Assembly (NCBI GenBank): GCA_964512985.1
Contig: CAZELI010000030.1
Span: forward strand, 1 to 25,517
From: CAYPGT01 sp964512985
GTDB lineage: Bacteria; Cyanobacteriota; Vampirovibrionia; LMEP-6097
DNA length: 25,517 nucleotides
Direction: 5' to 3'
The position numbers were made by a program, and so were the translations under genes. This document shows, piece after piece, positions 15,551 through 22,688 of this stretch (its first letter is position 1; each line of letters starts with the position of its first letter). The notes under the pieces are model-generated. The model was not told where the DNA came from. It saw only the letters and a list, made by a program, of their open reading frames with translations, and made no database searches.

Positions 15551-15626
15551 TGGTGGACGGTACTGGACTTGAACCAGTGACCCCCTGCATGTCGAGCAGG
15601 TGCTCTACCAACTGAGCCAACCGTCC
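15551..15626 (-). tRNA. tRNA-Val(GAC)
   Basis: A complete 76-nt cloverleaf with encoded CCA: acceptor GGACGGT/ACCGTCC fully paired, D-stem GCTC/GAGC, anticodon stem CCTGC/GCAGG with loop TCGACAT, variable GGGTC, T-stem ACTGG/CCAGT with loop TTCAAGT, discriminator A. Anticodon GAC reads valine GUC and GUU codons. Position 33, almost always U in tRNAs, is C here. Fragments of the same tRNA lie on both sides (15511-15528 inverted; 15678-15696 direct). Confidence 0.95.
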
Positions 15627-15649
15627 TAGGTAGGGCAGGTGTCTTTTAT

Positions 15650-15677
15650 TGCTTCGTTCGCGCTACGCGCTCACTGG
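15650..15677. repeat. GC-rich palindrome in tRNA leader
   Basis: TTCGCGCTACGCGC and flanking bases form a short GC-rich hairpin inside otherwise AT-rich sequence. It separates tRNA-Val from the partial copy of its 5' end and resembles the small hairpins inside the palindromic repeats. Confidence 0.45.
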
Positions 15678-15696
15678 CAACTGAGCCAACCGTCCT
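15678..15696 (-). repeat. Partial direct copy of tRNA-Val 5' end
   Basis: Nineteen bases identical to 15609-15627, i.e. acceptor strand GGACGGT, TG, first D-stem strand and part of the loop, then unrelated sequence. Offset 69 bp. A TATAGT (minus, 15704-15699 region) lies just upstream of this copy, so the tRNA transcript probably contains both. Confidence 0.85.
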
Positions 15697-15720
15697 TACT
15701 ATACATATTAACCCATTTTA

Positions 15721-15748
15721 TTGTATGATTGTAATCTGTAAATATAGA
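15721..15748 (+). promoter_or_regulatory. Promoter of the 344-aa gene
   Basis: TTGTAT (15721-15726) and TATAGA (15743-15748) are separated by 16 bp. Predicted transcription start near 15755, about 32 nt before the ATG at 15787. Confidence 0.45.
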
Positions 15749-15786
15749 TCGACTTGTTAATAACAGGTTGGTCTAACTCGTTTTAT

Positions 15787-16821
15787 ATGGCCGTAGCAAT
15801 CAATACATCTTATCCTCCTCCAACTACTTCAAGTAGAACAGAAAGTATTGTCAATAAATCTGAACCTAAACTTGATTCTCAAGAGTTTGAAACTGTACAA
15901 GTACAAAAAACTCGGGATCACCCATTATCGGAAGAATTGCAAGTGGCAACTATTGACAAAAAATCTTTCAAGGAAAAATTAGACCCTGTAATAGATTTTG
16001 TTTTCAATGATCTCTTAAAATATACTACCTGTAGCTCAGTAGCAGCGAATCTGGTTAGTGCACCATTATACTTCTTACTTAACGAAACTAATCCAATAAA
16101 AAAAATTATCAACTCTATTAGTATGTTTCTTACCAAGCTGCATCTTGCTGCTTATTCTACTTCTGGTTTAAAGATGGCGATAGAGAATAAGAATCCATTA
16201 TTTGTGTTCTCATATGCTGTAGAAGCTTTAGCTGCATTGTTTGGATTACGTCAAATATATTTATTTAGAGGAATAGCTTCTGGCATAGACGGTATGGCAG
16301 CAGTTGTTGCTAATAGTAGATTAAAACAACAAGTTTTTTCTAGCTATAAAGAATCTTGGAACAAGCTCTCCAAGGGCATTTGGGATGTTACTAAAGAAGT
16401 TTTTCAAGATCCCCAAAAACTCTTCAATAAAGATGGTGTCCACAAGGGTGTGATATCGGGCTATCTCATGTCATTAGGAGCTTTGTTTGGTATGACTGTT
16501 AATGATTATATGGGTTCCACTACTCGTGATCTAGCAGGTGGAGTGAATGATTATGCTTTAACAGAAGATGAAACTAGTCCAATCCTGCGTAAGTCTGGCT
16601 GGTACTACCTTGCAGGAACTGTTTTCGATCTAGCATCCAGATGGATATTTAATGACTATCTTGCTAAATTAGTTCCTAACTCATACCGAGATTCATTTAT
16701 AAAAATGCGCGATACTTTCCATGAATTGGCTATTGCAGGAGATCGTGTTGGTCAATATTACTTCTTAAAGGGTAATGAAACTAATAGAGAAAAGGCCCGC
16801 AGTTATGCTATACCCGCGTAA
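15787..16821 (+). CDS. Membrane-associated protein, family A member 2
   Basis: Encodes 344 aa from ATG 15787; a TTG at 15754 is in frame but would sit at the predicted transcription start. The first 60 residues are polar (PPPTTSSRTES...), the rest helical with hydrophobic segments at about 85-107 (CSSVAANLVSAPLYFLL), 144-163 (LFVFSYAVEALAALFGL) and 222-240. Related by eye to the 343-aa protein at 13949 through IYLFRGIASG (vs FYITRGLPLG) and TRDLAGG (vs FRDLGGI). No known family recognised. Its 3' end overlaps panD on the opposite strand by 14 bp. Confidence 0.75.
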   Translation: MAVAINTSYPPPTTSSRTESIVNKSEPKLDSQEFETVQVQKTRDHPLSEELQVATIDKKSFKEKLDPVIDFVFNDLLKYTTCSSVAANLVSAPLYFLLNETNPIKKIINSISMFLTKLHLAAYSTSGLKMAIENKNPLFVFSYAVEALAALFGLRQIYLFRGIASGIDGMAAVVANSRLKQQVFSSYKESWNKLSKGIWDVTKEVFQDPQKLFNKDGVHKGVISGYLMSLGALFGMTVNDYMGSTTRDLAGGVNDYALTEDETSPILRKSGWYYLAGTVFDLASRWIFNDYLAKLVPNSYRDSFIKMRDTFHELAIAGDRVGQYYFLKGNETNREKARSYAIPA

Positions 16822-17191
16822 ACGCTTCTTCTCTATCTAAAATTCGTTTAGGTTTATTAAACTCATCCACAAGTAAAATCTGTGGTTTGTGATTAGCAAG
16901 TTCAGTTTCATTAACTTGAGCATAGGCACAAATGATTACTAGATCATCCTTACTTACCAATCTTGCTGCTGGACCATTAATAGCGATAGCACCTGAACCA
17001 CGCTCACCTTCTATAACATAAGTAGTTAATCGAGTACCATTATTAACATCAAGTACATGGACTTGTTCATTCTCTACTAAACCTACTGCATCCATTAAAT
17101 TACGATCAATAGTGATACTACCAATATAATCAAGATCACACTCGGTAACCTTGGCTCTATGAATCTTGGAGTTCAGCACTGTCTTCAACAT
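16808..17191 (-). CDS. panD: Aspartate 1-decarboxylase
   Basis: Encodes 127 aa. Pyruvoyl enzyme that makes beta-alanine from aspartate for pantothenate and CoA. The self-cleavage site Gly24-Ser25 sits in DYIGSITID; Lys9, Arg54 and Tyr58 and the NGPAARL segment (72-78) are all present, so the enzyme looks active. No maturation factor gene is nearby. It overlaps infC by 35 bp in another frame, and GGCGAG lies upstream of its ATG, so translation is probably tied to infC. Beta-alanine supply next to an initiation factor gene has no functional logic I know; the link is likely only transcriptional. Confidence 0.97.
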   Translation of the reverse strand: MLKTVLNSKIHRAKVTECDLDYIGSITIDRNLMDAVGLVENEQVHVLDVNNGTRLTTYVIEGERGSGAIAINGPAARLVSKDDLVIICAYAQVNETELANHKPQILLVDEFNKPKRILDREEAFTRV

Positions 17192-17792
17192 GATTTTTTT
17201 CTCGCCTTGCAGCTTCTTCTTGTTTCTTTTTGATCTTCTGTTTATCAGCTCCAGGAATAATATACACTATGATCGATCTACCTGTCATTTTATCAGGTGC
17301 GCCATCTATAGTTCCATGTTCAATTAAGTCTTCAACAAACCTTTTGGCAAGATTTATAGCTAAGCCTGAATGCTGAATCTCTCTCCCTCTTAGGGTTATA
17401 TTTAATTTAACTCTTTTGTTTTTGGCTAAGAATTTTTTGGCATGATCTATTCTGGTGTTATAGTCCCCAATATCAATGTTGTAGCGCATCTTAATCTCTT
17501 TAGACTCACCGCCACTTTGTTTTTTCTTTTGTCCCTTTTCTTTTTTACTTTGTTCAAACTTATATTTGCCGTAATCAAGAATTTTAGCGATGGGCACTGT
17601 ATCAGTCTCAGAAACAACGAATAAATCTAATTCAACGCTTCTAGCTCTTTCTAAGGCTTCCTCTCTAGACATCTCACCGAGATTATTACCCGTTTCATCA
17701 ATAACTCTGAGTCTTCTTACTCTTATATTTTCGTTTAATGGGACAAAGACTCTTGGCCTTCTTCCCCTGTAATTACTGTTACCTATTGACAT
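17157..17792 (-). CDS. infC: Translation initiation factor IF-3
   Basis: Encodes 211 aa. Binds the 30S subunit, prevents 50S joining and rejects non-canonical start codons and initiator mismatches. Both domains are visible: N-domain LNENIRVRRLRVIDETG...MSREEAL and the linker IAKILDYGKYKFEQSKKEK, then C-domain KEIKMRYNIDIGDY.TRI and LNITLRGREIQH. A charged tail of about 30 residues follows the core. It starts with ATG, unlike the ATT/AUU used by infC in many bacteria for self-control. A GGAGG occurs 19 nt upstream, too far for normal use. It is not followed by rpmI-rplT: rpmI begins about 7.7 kb away on the other strand. Confidence 0.97.
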   Translation of the reverse strand: MSIGNSNYRGRRPRVFVPLNENIRVRRLRVIDETGNNLGEMSREEALERARSVELDLFVVSETDTVPIAKILDYGKYKFEQSKKEKGQKKKQSGGESKEIKMRYNIDIGDYNTRIDHAKKFLAKNKRVKLNITLRGREIQHSGLAINLAKRFVEDLIEHGTIDGAPDKMTGRSIIVYIIPGADKQKIKKKQEEAARREKNHVEDSAELQDS

Positions 17793-17852
17793 GAATTAAA
17801 TGTATATTGCGCCTCCAAGTTTAAATTCTTCCCCGAAACTCCAATATTATCA

Positions 17853-18779
17853 CTAAATCTGCTTATTATGACTTAGTTCTAAGCAATAATGAGTACAAGC
17901 GGATAAACCCTCAGGATTAGCTATATTTTTACCCACTATATCAAAGCCAGTGCCATGATCAACACTAAGCCTGATATATGGCAGTCCAGCAGTTAAATTA
18001 ATCGCTCTTAAGCCACCAAGCCCCTTAACCAAGGGTAAAGCTTGATCGTGATAAGCAGCTATGTATAGGTCAAATAAGCTTGAACTTTGCTTATTTAGCA
18101 TACTCTGTGCTGCCTTAGCAAACAAAGAATCAGCAGGGTAAGGACCTGAGATATCGATTTCAGGATTGAGTTCTCTGAATTTATTAATGCTAGGTTTGAT
18201 GAATTGATTTTCTTCTTGACCTAGTATCCCATTCTCACCAGCGTGCGGATTCAAGCCAGCAACAGCTATACGTGGTGATTTAATATTCCAAATTTGCTTT
18301 AATGCTGAAACACTGTTATGAAGCACTGTTGTGAGTCTCTCTTGTAAAACATTAGATACTTCTATGATAGGGATGTGTCTTGTGGCAAGTACCACACGCA
18401 ATTCATCTAGAATAAAAAACATTTCAATATCATCGCGTGAGAGTTTATTGATTTGCGCTAAGAGTTCAGTTTGACCAGAACACTGAATCCCAGCAAGCCA
18501 GAGAGATTCCTTAGCAACAGGCCCCGTTACCAGGTAGTCTATATCTCCGTTTTTAATTGCTTGATTGGCATATTCTAATACCTTATAACTATGTTCTCCC
18601 GCATAGGCAGAGGCTTTGCCGGGTTCTGTTTTTTCTTTAGTTATTTGATAATTTAATTTCTCGTCGATTAGAATAATTTCAAGCCAAGGATAATTTTTAT
18701 ACTCTTCTAAAAACTTATAGAATATCTCTTCACCAATACCAGCTAGGTCACCCAAGGTATATGCGATACGTAGCTTCAT
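17853..18779 (-). CDS. pdxA: 4-hydroxythreonine-4-phosphate dehydrogenase
   Basis: Encodes 308 aa (316 from the upstream ATG at 18803). Oxidises 4-phosphohydroxy-L-threonine in the DXP-dependent route to pyridoxal phosphate. Family marks: TLGDLAGIGEEI near the start (family TMGDPAGIG), metal-ligand histidines in ATRHIP, NPHAGE and YHDQ, and RLSVDHGTGFDIVGK near the C-terminus. I prefer ATG 18779 (MKLRIAYTLGD) because a TGCTAATAT extended -10 (18810-18802) overlaps the upstream ATG, and the extra eight residues are not family-like. No SD site. 60 bp separate it from infC, so pdxA-infC-panD may be one unit. Confidence 0.95.
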   Translation of the reverse strand: MKLRIAYTLGDLAGIGEEIFYKFLEEYKNYPWLEIILIDEKLNYQITKEKTEPGKASAYAGEHSYKVLEYANQAIKNGDIDYLVTGPVAKESLWLAGIQCSGQTELLAQINKLSRDDIEMFFILDELRVVLATRHIPIIEVSNVLQERLTTVLHNSVSALKQIWNIKSPRIAVAGLNPHAGENGILGQEENQFIKPSINKFRELNPEIDISGPYPADSLFAKAAQSMLNKQSSSLFDLYIAAYHDQALPLVKGLGGLRAINLTAGLPYIRLSVDHGTGFDIVGKNIANPEGLSACTHYCLELSHNKQI

Positions 18780-18801
18780 AGGTTTTTGAGACACTGAATG
18801 C

Positions 18802-18828
18802 ATATTAGCATATTGAAAATGCTATAAT
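18802..18828. promoter_or_regulatory. Overlapping divergent promoters of pdxA and hpf
   Basis: Plus strand TGCTATAAT (18820-18828) is the extended -10 of hpf; minus strand TGCTAATAT (18810-18802) is that of pdxA. The inverted repeat TAGCAT-N7-ATGCTA (18806-18824) spans both. It may simply reflect the two TGCTA elements facing each other, or be an operator. Confidence 0.55.
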
Positions 18829-18867
18829 GAAGGGTTTGGAAGCAAGAAGTTAAGGAGCAACAAATTT

Positions 18868-19485
18868 ATGACAGTAGGAGCCCGTACTATTATCGAAGGA
18901 AGAAATATTGAAATAACAGAGGCTATTAAAGAATATGCTGAAACTAAATTATCAAGAATACATAAGCATTTTGATTCATTAATTCAGAACCATGATATTC
19001 GTATCGTACTATCAGTACTTAAGAGAAACAGAGACAAAAATCAAAAAGCCGAGATCACTATCAATTTGAAAGGTGGACATGTAATTAGATGTCAATCATC
19101 TGAAGACAATGTTTACGCTAGCATCGACACTGTCACTGACAAGATCGAAGCGCAAATGAAAAAATATAAGACTAAGATCTATAGTAAAATTTACAACGGC
19201 AAGAGCGTTAAACAATATGGCTTAGATGACGATTCTGATATGAATACCCTTCCTATAGAGGTTTTACAGTCAGGAGAAAAATACGAAGAGCCTAAGATTA
19301 TTAAGGTCAAGCGCTTTAGAATGAAAGCAATGGAACCAGAACAAGCAATCGAAATGCTTGATGATTGTGGACATCCGTTCTATATGTTCTTAAATATTTA
19401 CTCAAATAAAATTGCCTGTGTTTATGAAAGAGATGATGGTGGTTATGGCCTCATAGAGCCAGAATTCTTGCAAGTGGATAATTAA
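18868..19485 (+). CDS. hpf: Ribosome hibernation promoting factor, long form
   Basis: Encodes 205 aa. The N-terminal S30AE domain (about 7-105: GRNIEITEAIKEYAETKLSR, then VYASIDTVTDKIEAQMKKYK) binds the 30S subunit and blocks translation; the C-terminal domain (about 140-200: KIIKVKRFRMKAMEPEQAIE..., then GLIEPE) dimerises ribosomes into 100S particles. Length and C-domain identify the long form of Firmicutes, Cyanobacteria and others. AAGGAG lies about 10 nt before the ATG, and the extended -10 TGCTATAAT gives a leader of about 30 nt. Divergent from pdxA. Confidence 0.95.
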   Translation: MTVGARTIIEGRNIEITEAIKEYAETKLSRIHKHFDSLIQNHDIRIVLSVLKRNRDKNQKAEITINLKGGHVIRCQSSEDNVYASIDTVTDKIEAQMKKYKTKIYSKIYNGKSVKQYGLDDDSDMNTLPIEVLQSGEKYEEPKIIKVKRFRMKAMEPEQAIEMLDDCGHPFYMFLNIYSNKIACVYERDDGGYGLIEPEFLQVDN

Positions 19486-19530
19486 TAGGTGTAACTACCC
19501 ACGCGATCCACATCGTGTAAATATGTATTA

Positions 19531-19539
19531 TGGTATAAT
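19531..19539 (+). promoter_or_regulatory. Extended -10 (TGGTATAAT)
   Basis: TGG-TATAAT ends 14 nt before the ATG at 19554, implying a leader of about 8 nt with no SD site. No convincing -35, as expected for an extended -10 promoter. Confidence 0.6.
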
Positions 19540-19553
19540 TAACTCATACGTAC

Positions 19554-20228
19554 ATGCTTACGGCAATACCACCACGAATCAGATCAGAGAGTCCTGTTCA
19601 AAAAATATTTGACGTAGATAATAATGTTCAATTGGATGAAGCTCTAACTGAAAATACTTTAGAAGAGTTTAAAAAAAATATTCATGATCCGCATTATGCT
19701 GGACCAAGGGGCTTATCAAAATTTATGCATGATGAATGGTCTGTTAGGAAAGCATCCATATTAGCAAATGACGTTGCCGAATCTTTTAAGGAGTCACTTT
19801 ATCATTGGTTCCCGAGACCTATAGCTCATTTAATATATGGTGGACTTTGGTTTGCTTCTATAGCATCTACGGGTATTAGAGTTTTAATTAATTATCAATA
19901 TCACCCTAAACCAGAAGAAAAACTTCGAGCAGGAGCTAAGCTTCTCGTTCATGAAAGTATCTCTGCGATAGCTGCGCCGGTTGTCGTAGCGAATGTTGCT
20001 AACTCTATTCAGAACAAGATTTATAACTTAATTAGTCTACCTAAGAGTATTCAGCATTTGATTAGACCGATAATATCATTTATGACTTGTTATCATGGAA
20101 TTGATTACCTCGATCCACCTGCTCAGCGATTCAGTTCCTGGCTTACTGGGATAGTTGACGATCATCACAAGCGGGTTAATGATTATATAAAAGAGCGAGA
20201 ACCTAAAGCGAATCCAGTTCTAGTCTAG
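19554..20228 (+). CDS. Membrane-associated protein, unknown
   Basis: Encodes 224 aa. Residues 1-85 are polar; hydrophobic segments follow at about 88-108 (IAHLIYGGLWFASIASTGI) and 132-150 (SISAIAAPVVVANVANSI), with a weaker one near 165-178. The last 30 residues are hydrophilic. The order, polar N-terminus then internal helices without signal peptide, matches the proteins at 13949, 15787 and 25216, but I see no convincing sequence alignment with them. Not recognised. Its 3' end overlaps hpt on the other strand by 9 bp. Confidence 0.7.
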   Translation: MLTAIPPRIRSESPVQKIFDVDNNVQLDEALTENTLEEFKKNIHDPHYAGPRGLSKFMHDEWSVRKASILANDVAESFKESLYHWFPRPIAHLIYGGLWFASIASTGIRVLINYQYHPKPEEKLRAGAKLLVHESISAIAAPVVVANVANSIQNKIYNLISLPKSIQHLIRPIISFMTCYHGIDYLDPPAQRFSSWLTGIVDDHHKRVNDYIKEREPKANPVLV

Positions 20229-20774
20229 CGGAATATAACCAACATAGGGAAGTTCTCTGAAGTTTTGTTCGTAATCTAATCCATAGCCCAGGATAAATTT
20301 ATCGTCTATTTGGAAGCAGGCATAATCTGGCTTAAGGTCCTTTAGCTCAGTGATTCTTCTACAAGGCTTATCAAACAATGTTGCGATTTTAACGCTGCTC
20401 GCTTTGCTTTGATAAGTAAAGAAGTTCTGTAAGAATTTAGCCGTCCTACCAGAATCTATAATATCTTCTACTATGATAACGTTCTTGCCACTTAGATCAG
20501 GTAATGTTAAATCATAAGCCTTCACATCACCAGAGCTTTCTGTACCTTTATGATAACTAGATAGTCTTATAAACTCTATCTCACAAGGAATACTTAGTTT
20601 ACGCACTAGATCAGATGTGAATATGAACGCTCCTTTAAGTACACCTATGATAACTAAATTTCCTTGCGCTGCATAATCACGAGAAATAATATTGGCAAGC
20701 TCAGTCACCTTAGTTGCAATTTCTTCTTCACTAAAAAGTACTTGAATTTTAGATTTATCAATTAGAGCCGTCAT
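20220..20774 (-). CDS. hpt: Hypoxanthine phosphoribosyltransferase
   Basis: Encodes 184 aa from ATG 20774 (194 aa from ATG 20804). Purine salvage: makes IMP or GMP from the free base and PRPP. The PRPP loop VIIVEDIIDSGRTAKFL, the VLKGAFIF segment and the purine-binding FILGYGLDYEQNFRELP tail are all present. The 20774 start gives the usual family N-terminus (IQVLFSEEEI) and overlaps tilS by 17 bp; 20804 has no room for an SD site. Last gene of the NTF2-like/tilS/hpt operon; tilS-hpt adjacency is common in bacteria. Confidence 0.96.
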   Translation of the reverse strand: MTALIDKSKIQVLFSEEEIATKVTELANIISRDYAAQGNLVIIGVLKGAFIFTSDLVRKLSIPCEIEFIRLSSYHKGTESSGDVKAYDLTLPDLSGKNVIIVEDIIDSGRTAKFLQNFFTYQSKASSVKIATLFDKPCRRITELKDLKPDYACFQIDDKFILGYGLDYEQNFRELPYVGYIPLD

Positions 20775-21732
20775 TGTCAATAATTTTAGCAGGTTGCTTG
20801 CCATCCTCTAGATATATCTGTTTTTGCTTAATAGTAAAATATTTATTCTTAGTGAAATTAATACGATGGAAGCCACCTTGCTTAATTGCATCGATGAAAT
20901 CACTCAGAAAGGCAATATTAGTAGTAAAGCTTCTCTCGAGTATTTTTCTTTGTAGGGCTTTGGGAAAGCTTCTAAATTTATCAAGCTGCCAAGGTAAGTC
21001 TCCTAGCTGAAGCAAAGCATCTTCACTAGCTGAATTAATAAACTCTTGCTCCTCACCAACTAATTCAGATAGTGTTTGAATATTACTCAGGCATTGAGGG
21101 TTAATCGTTTCTGCTTCAGGCATAATAGTTTTTCTAATGCGATTGCGTGCATATTTCAAATCCTCATTAGAACTATCTTCGATAAAACTTAGGTTTTTTG
21201 TTTTAGCGTATGCTTCGATAGAACTTCTAGGTGTTTTTAATAAAGGACGATGAATAGTAATACCCTCACCCAGTTCTCTAGTAACAGGAATACCTTGAAG
21301 ACCATTAGTGCTAGTTCCTCTAATAATTCTAAAGAGTATCGTTTCAGCTTGATCATTAAGATTATGCGCTAAGAATAGATTAGCCATATTATGCTCATGA
21401 CAAGCAGCTTTGAAGAAATCATAACGTGCTGCCCTTGCACTCTCCTCACTGTTTTTTATTTCTCCAGCTTTCAATTCTTTTACGATGAAATAAATATTAT
21501 GAGCCTTACAATATTCTTGGAGAAACTCTCTTGCTTTATGAGAATCAGCTCGCAGACCATGGTCTAAATGAAGACAATATAAATTAGGGACTAAAGCTTG
21601 TAAGGCTGTTAATAATGATAAAGAATCGATGCCAGCAGAACAAGCGACTGCAAGTTTAGTATGTGAATGATTTGCAGCTAATTGTGATAAATATTGCTCT
21701 AGATATTGCTCTAGATCTTGTTCCAGGCTCAT
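20758..21732 (-). CDS. tilS: tRNA(Ile)-lysidine synthase
   Basis: Encodes 324 aa. Attaches lysine to C34 of tRNA-Ile(CAU), making it read AUA. The ATP-binding PP-loop is ACSAGIDSLSLL near residue 29 (family SGG.DS, here SAGIDS), followed by HLDHGLRADS and FLAHNLNDQAETILFR. Length fits the shorter form lacking part of the E. coli C-terminal region. The N-terminus holds a 12-bp repeat present three times (LEQD-LEQY-LEQY, 21691-21726). Start overlaps the stop of the upstream gene as ATGA; no separate promoter seen. Confidence 0.96.
   Translation of the reverse strand: MSLEQDLEQYLEQYLSQLAANHSHTKLAVACSAGIDSLSLLTALQALVPNLYCLHLDHGLRADSHKAREFLQEYCKAHNIYFIVKELKAGEIKNSEESARAARYDFFKAACHEHNMANLFLAHNLNDQAETILFRIIRGTSTNGLQGIPVTRELGEGITIHRPLLKTPRSSIEAYAKTKNLSFIEDSSNEDLKYARNRIRKTIMPEAETINPQCLSNIQTLSELVGEEQEFINSASEDALLQLGDLPWQLDKFRSFPKALQRKILERSFTTNIAFLSDFIDAIKQGGFHRINFTKNKYFTIKQKQIYLEDGKQPAKIIDNDGSN
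21691..21726 (-). repeat. Three in-frame 12-bp repeats in tilS
   Basis: Units 21691-21702 and 21703-21714 are identical (ATATTGCTCTAG) and 21715-21726 is a diverged third. They encode LEQ(Y/D) repeats before the PP-loop domain, probably by slippage. Confidence 0.8.
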
Positions 21733-22658
21733 TCTTCTTCTATCTCAAGTTTTTGCTTTTCAGTTTCAGCAGATTTCTTAGGGTCTTGAATAATCGTAAT
21801 AATTTTGCTTGTAGCAAACGGCTTACTGACTATCGTTTCAGGTTCAGCCTTATTTGTTTCTGATAAAACATTAACTCGTTTAGAGATGTATAGTATTCCA
21901 TCTAGCTTGGGTTCTATAATTCCCTTAGAAAGAATTATAGTGGCACTAACAAGCTCATTGTGATTTGTATTATTGGCGGTAAATAATCTTTCAAGCTTAT
22001 GATCATTAACTACTTGAAAGGATTCTTCTATGCTGTCATCGTTTGGTTTCTGAATGAGTTCTTTATTAATAGTGGCAGTAGCTTTAATATTCTCAGGGAG
22101 AATAAAATAAAGGGTACCAGAATACTGATCATCTGCTTTAACTTGCTCTGGGCTACTAAAATAAATCTGATGCTCATCTAAATATTCTTTAGCATTGCCA
22201 TAGTAAACCGTTACTAATTCAAAATTAATACTATCTGACTCTATCTTCCATTCTTTACCATACTTCTGCAAGAAGGTTTGTCCTTGAGAGATAGCATTCA
22301 AGATACCGTTCTTATTCAAATCCTCATTCGGTTCTGCGCTAGTGCCATAGAAGAAATCAATACCAGAGATGGTTGCATAATTGTCCTGACTACGAATAGT
22401 TTTCTTTTGGTTTTCTATTTTAATATCAGGATAAGTTTTCCATAACTTCTCAGTTAATTCTCTATATTCATCTTTATTAATTCCATCTCCAGTAACAAAG
22501 CTTTTACTATAATAAGAGAATAATTTATCAGCATTATGTGTATTCCATGCATCATATATATCCTGAAACACTGTTTCCACAGGATCGACTTCCTCTGCTT
22601 TAACCATAGGTGTTAAGCTGAAGAATAACAATAAAACAATAAGCAAGTTGCGTAGCAT
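21729..22658 (-). CDS. Secreted NTF2-like/SnoaL-type protein
   Basis: Encodes 309 aa from ATG 22658. Signal peptide MLRNLLIVLLLFFSLTPMVKA. Residues ~28-150 look like an NTF2-like fold: VFQDIYDAWNTHNADKLFSYYS, a DGINKDEY turn, RSQDNYATISGIDFFYG, and KEWKIESDSINFE, the order typical of SnoaL-like domains. The remaining ~150 residues are beta-rich and end in a charged tail. The start is chosen because TGCTATTAT ends 9 nt upstream and because the TTG at 22715 would put a non-signal segment in front. First gene of the operon with tilS and hpt, though an exported protein has no evident link to them. Confidence 0.8.
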   Translation of the reverse strand: MLRNLLIVLLLFFSLTPMVKAEEVDPVETVFQDIYDAWNTHNADKLFSYYSKSFVTGDGINKDEYRELTEKLWKTYPDIKIENQKKTIRSQDNYATISGIDFFYGTSAEPNEDLNKNGILNAISQGQTFLQKYGKEWKIESDSINFELVTVYYGNAKEYLDEHQIYFSSPEQVKADDQYSGTLYFILPENIKATATINKELIQKPNDDSIEESFQVVNDHKLERLFTANNTNHNELVSATIILSKGIIEPKLDGILYISKRVNVLSETNKAEPETIVSKPFATSKIITIIQDPKKSAETEKQKLEIEEE

Positions 22659-22667
22659 ATAAAATAA

Positions 22668-22676
22668 ATAATAGCA
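22668..22676 (-). promoter_or_regulatory. Extended -10 (TGCTATTAT) of NTF2-like/tilS/hpt operon
   Basis: On the minus strand TGC-TATTAT ends 9 nt before the ATG at 22658. Identical to the element before 10354. No SD site follows. Confidence 0.6.
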
Positions 22677-22688
22677 GGTATATATAAC

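Noticed and set aside
15678..15696. Classical integration site (attachment site duplication) at tRNA-Val
   Set aside because: Integrases usually duplicate the 3' half of a tRNA; here the direct copy is of the 5' end, only 69 bp away, and no integrase is present.
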